A stretch of 14,847 nt of DNA, taken from the NCBI GenBank assembly GCA_902493985.1, contig CABURR010000051.1:1-14847 (forward strand). The letters are read 5' to 3'. The stretch's first letter is position 1. Every line of letters begins with the position of its first letter. The notes beneath the pieces are model-generated. The model did not search any database. It saw only the letters and a list, made by a program, of their open reading frames with translations, and was not told the origin of the DNA. The position numbers and the translations under genes were made by a program. Shown here piece by piece: positions 14,224 through 14,847 of this stretch. This stretch comes from an uncultured Collinsella sp. (GTDB taxonomy: Bacteria; Actinomycetota; Coriobacteriia; Coriobacteriales; Coriobacteriaceae).

Positions 14224-14688
14224 TTAGGCGTCAGCCATCTCCTGTTTCATCTTCTCGATAACCTTGCGGTACTCGGGGTCGCAGGCGCCCAGGATCTGCG
14301 TGGCGTAAATGGCAGCGTTCTTGGCACCGTTGATGGCCACACAGGCAACGGGCACGCCCGAGGGCATCTGCACCATCGACAGCAGCGAGTCCATACCACC
14401 CAGATCGCTCGTCTTCATAGGCACGCCGATGACCGGCAGCGGCGTAAACGCAGCCACGACACCGCCCAGGTGAGCAGCCTTGCCGGCGGCAGCGATAATC
14501 ACCTTGATGCCGCGGTCGGCAGCAGTCGAGGCCCACTCATGGACCTTCGCCGGCGTGCGGTGCGCGCTTGCAATCACGAGCTCATAGGGCACGCCCAGTG
14601 CCTCGAGCTCGGCCGTGCAACCTTCCATAACGCCCAGATCGGACTTGGAGCCCATGATGATCCCGACAACCGGCTTCTGATCTGCCAT
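14224..14688 (-). CDS. purE: N5-carboxyaminoimidazole ribonucleotide mutase, PurE class I
   Basis: PurE moves the carboxyl group of N5-CAIR to give CAIR in purine synthesis, acting as an octamer in class I enzymes. The 154-residue protein shows GIIMGSKSDL at 9-18, the catalytic-loop SAHRTP with His 43, AAAGKAAHLGGV, and the MKTSDLGGMDSLLSMVQMP segment followed by GVPVACVAINGAKNAAIYA, together diagnostic of PurE. The partner PurK, expected to make N5-CAIR, is not in the window. I chose the ATG at 14688, with AGGAGG about 9 bases away. An in-frame TTG at 14694 would leave only 3 bases. It is separated from purF by about 3.1 kb and three other genes, and leads a run with the sortase and the MoaE-like gene. 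Confidence 0.95.
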   Translation of the reverse strand: MADQKPVVGIIMGSKSDLGVMEGCTAELEALGVPYELVIASAHRTPAKVHEWASTAADRGIKVIIAAAGKAAHLGGVVAAFTPLPVIGVPMKTSDLGGMDSLLSMVQMPSGVPVACVAINGAKNAAIYATQILGACDPEYRKVIEKMKQEMADA

Positions 14689-14739
14689 AAACAAAGACCT
14701 CCTGTTGAGAGCGGTGACGCGGCGAATCCGCGCCCCTTA

Positions 14740-14757
14740 ACTACTGAGAGTAGTATA
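14740..14757 (-). promoter_or_regulatory. Candidate purE -10 box with overlapping inverted repeat
   Basis: On the minus strand TATACT (14752-14757) lies 63 bases before the purE ATG. A perfect 6-bp inverted repeat ACTACT-GAG-AGTAGT (14740-14754) overlaps its downstream side, where a repressor could block initiation. I find no clear -35 hexamer. The leader also holds a short hairpin, CGCGG-CGAAT-CCGCG (14718-14732). Confidence 0.35.
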
Positions 14758-14847
14758 GCTGCTCCCGTCCCTGCGGTCTGTGGGTGCTCTGCGGCGGCCC
14801 GGTGTTTTCATCTTCACTCCGGTTGCTGCGCAAAGTCGTTCAGATGA

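Overview
The window reads as chromosome of a GC-rich actinobacterium, most likely an intestinal member of the Coriobacteriia such as Collinsella. This is an inference from codon use, the gene set (an Fe-S type PurF with a propeptide, a class B sortase, PTS components, a polar amino-acid ABC transporter) and GGGGACAG-core palindromic repeats between genes. No 16S gene or other phylogenetic marker is present to confirm it. All genes except one lie on the minus strand.

Layout, low to high coordinate. (1) 1-2996: a four-gene polar amino-acid (glutamate/glutamine-type) ABC importer, transcribed glnQ-like ATPase, binding lipoprotein, permease, permease; the last permease runs off the left edge. (2) 2997-3356: a gene-free stretch packed with inverted repeats. 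It holds a 26-bp-arm GGGGACAG repeat, a ~99-bp imperfect palindrome with short flanking direct repeats, and a 12-bp perfect hairpin just behind the next gene. (3) 3357-5075: a membrane-anchored parvulin-type foldase followed by a GatB/YqeY protein. (4) 5076-5245: more GGGGACAG repeats. (5) 5246-7210: an AlbA_2/HATPase-type regulator followed by an orphan galactitol/fructose-type PTS EIIA, with their own promoter. (6) 7432-11105: purF, purM and purN, ending in a strong intrinsic terminator. purF and purM are separated by a 157-bp hairpin-rich spacer. (7) 11106-11390: a divergent promoter region. (8) 11391-12620: the only plus-strand gene, a multi-pass membrane protein whose C-terminal half resembles the CmpB / 'putative ABC-transporter type IV' family. 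It ends at a 16-bp bidirectional terminator. (9) 12719-14688: purE, a class B sortase and a MoaE-like protein in one co-directional run.

Functionally, PurF, PurN, PurM and PurE supply four steps of de novo IMP synthesis (PRPP to phosphoribosylamine, formyl transfer to GAR, AIR ring closure, and the N5-CAIR mutase step). They are split into two minus-strand transcription units by the divergent membrane gene. The remaining genes look like ordinary housekeeping or accessory functions, and I see no defence system, CRISPR array, prophage or complete insertion sequence. The most unusual feature is the intergenic repeat family: a near-constant GGGGACAG core sits between arms whose sequence differs at every locus but stays self-complementary, which is what one expects of REP/RAYT-type mobile hairpins. 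The cognate transposase is not in the window.
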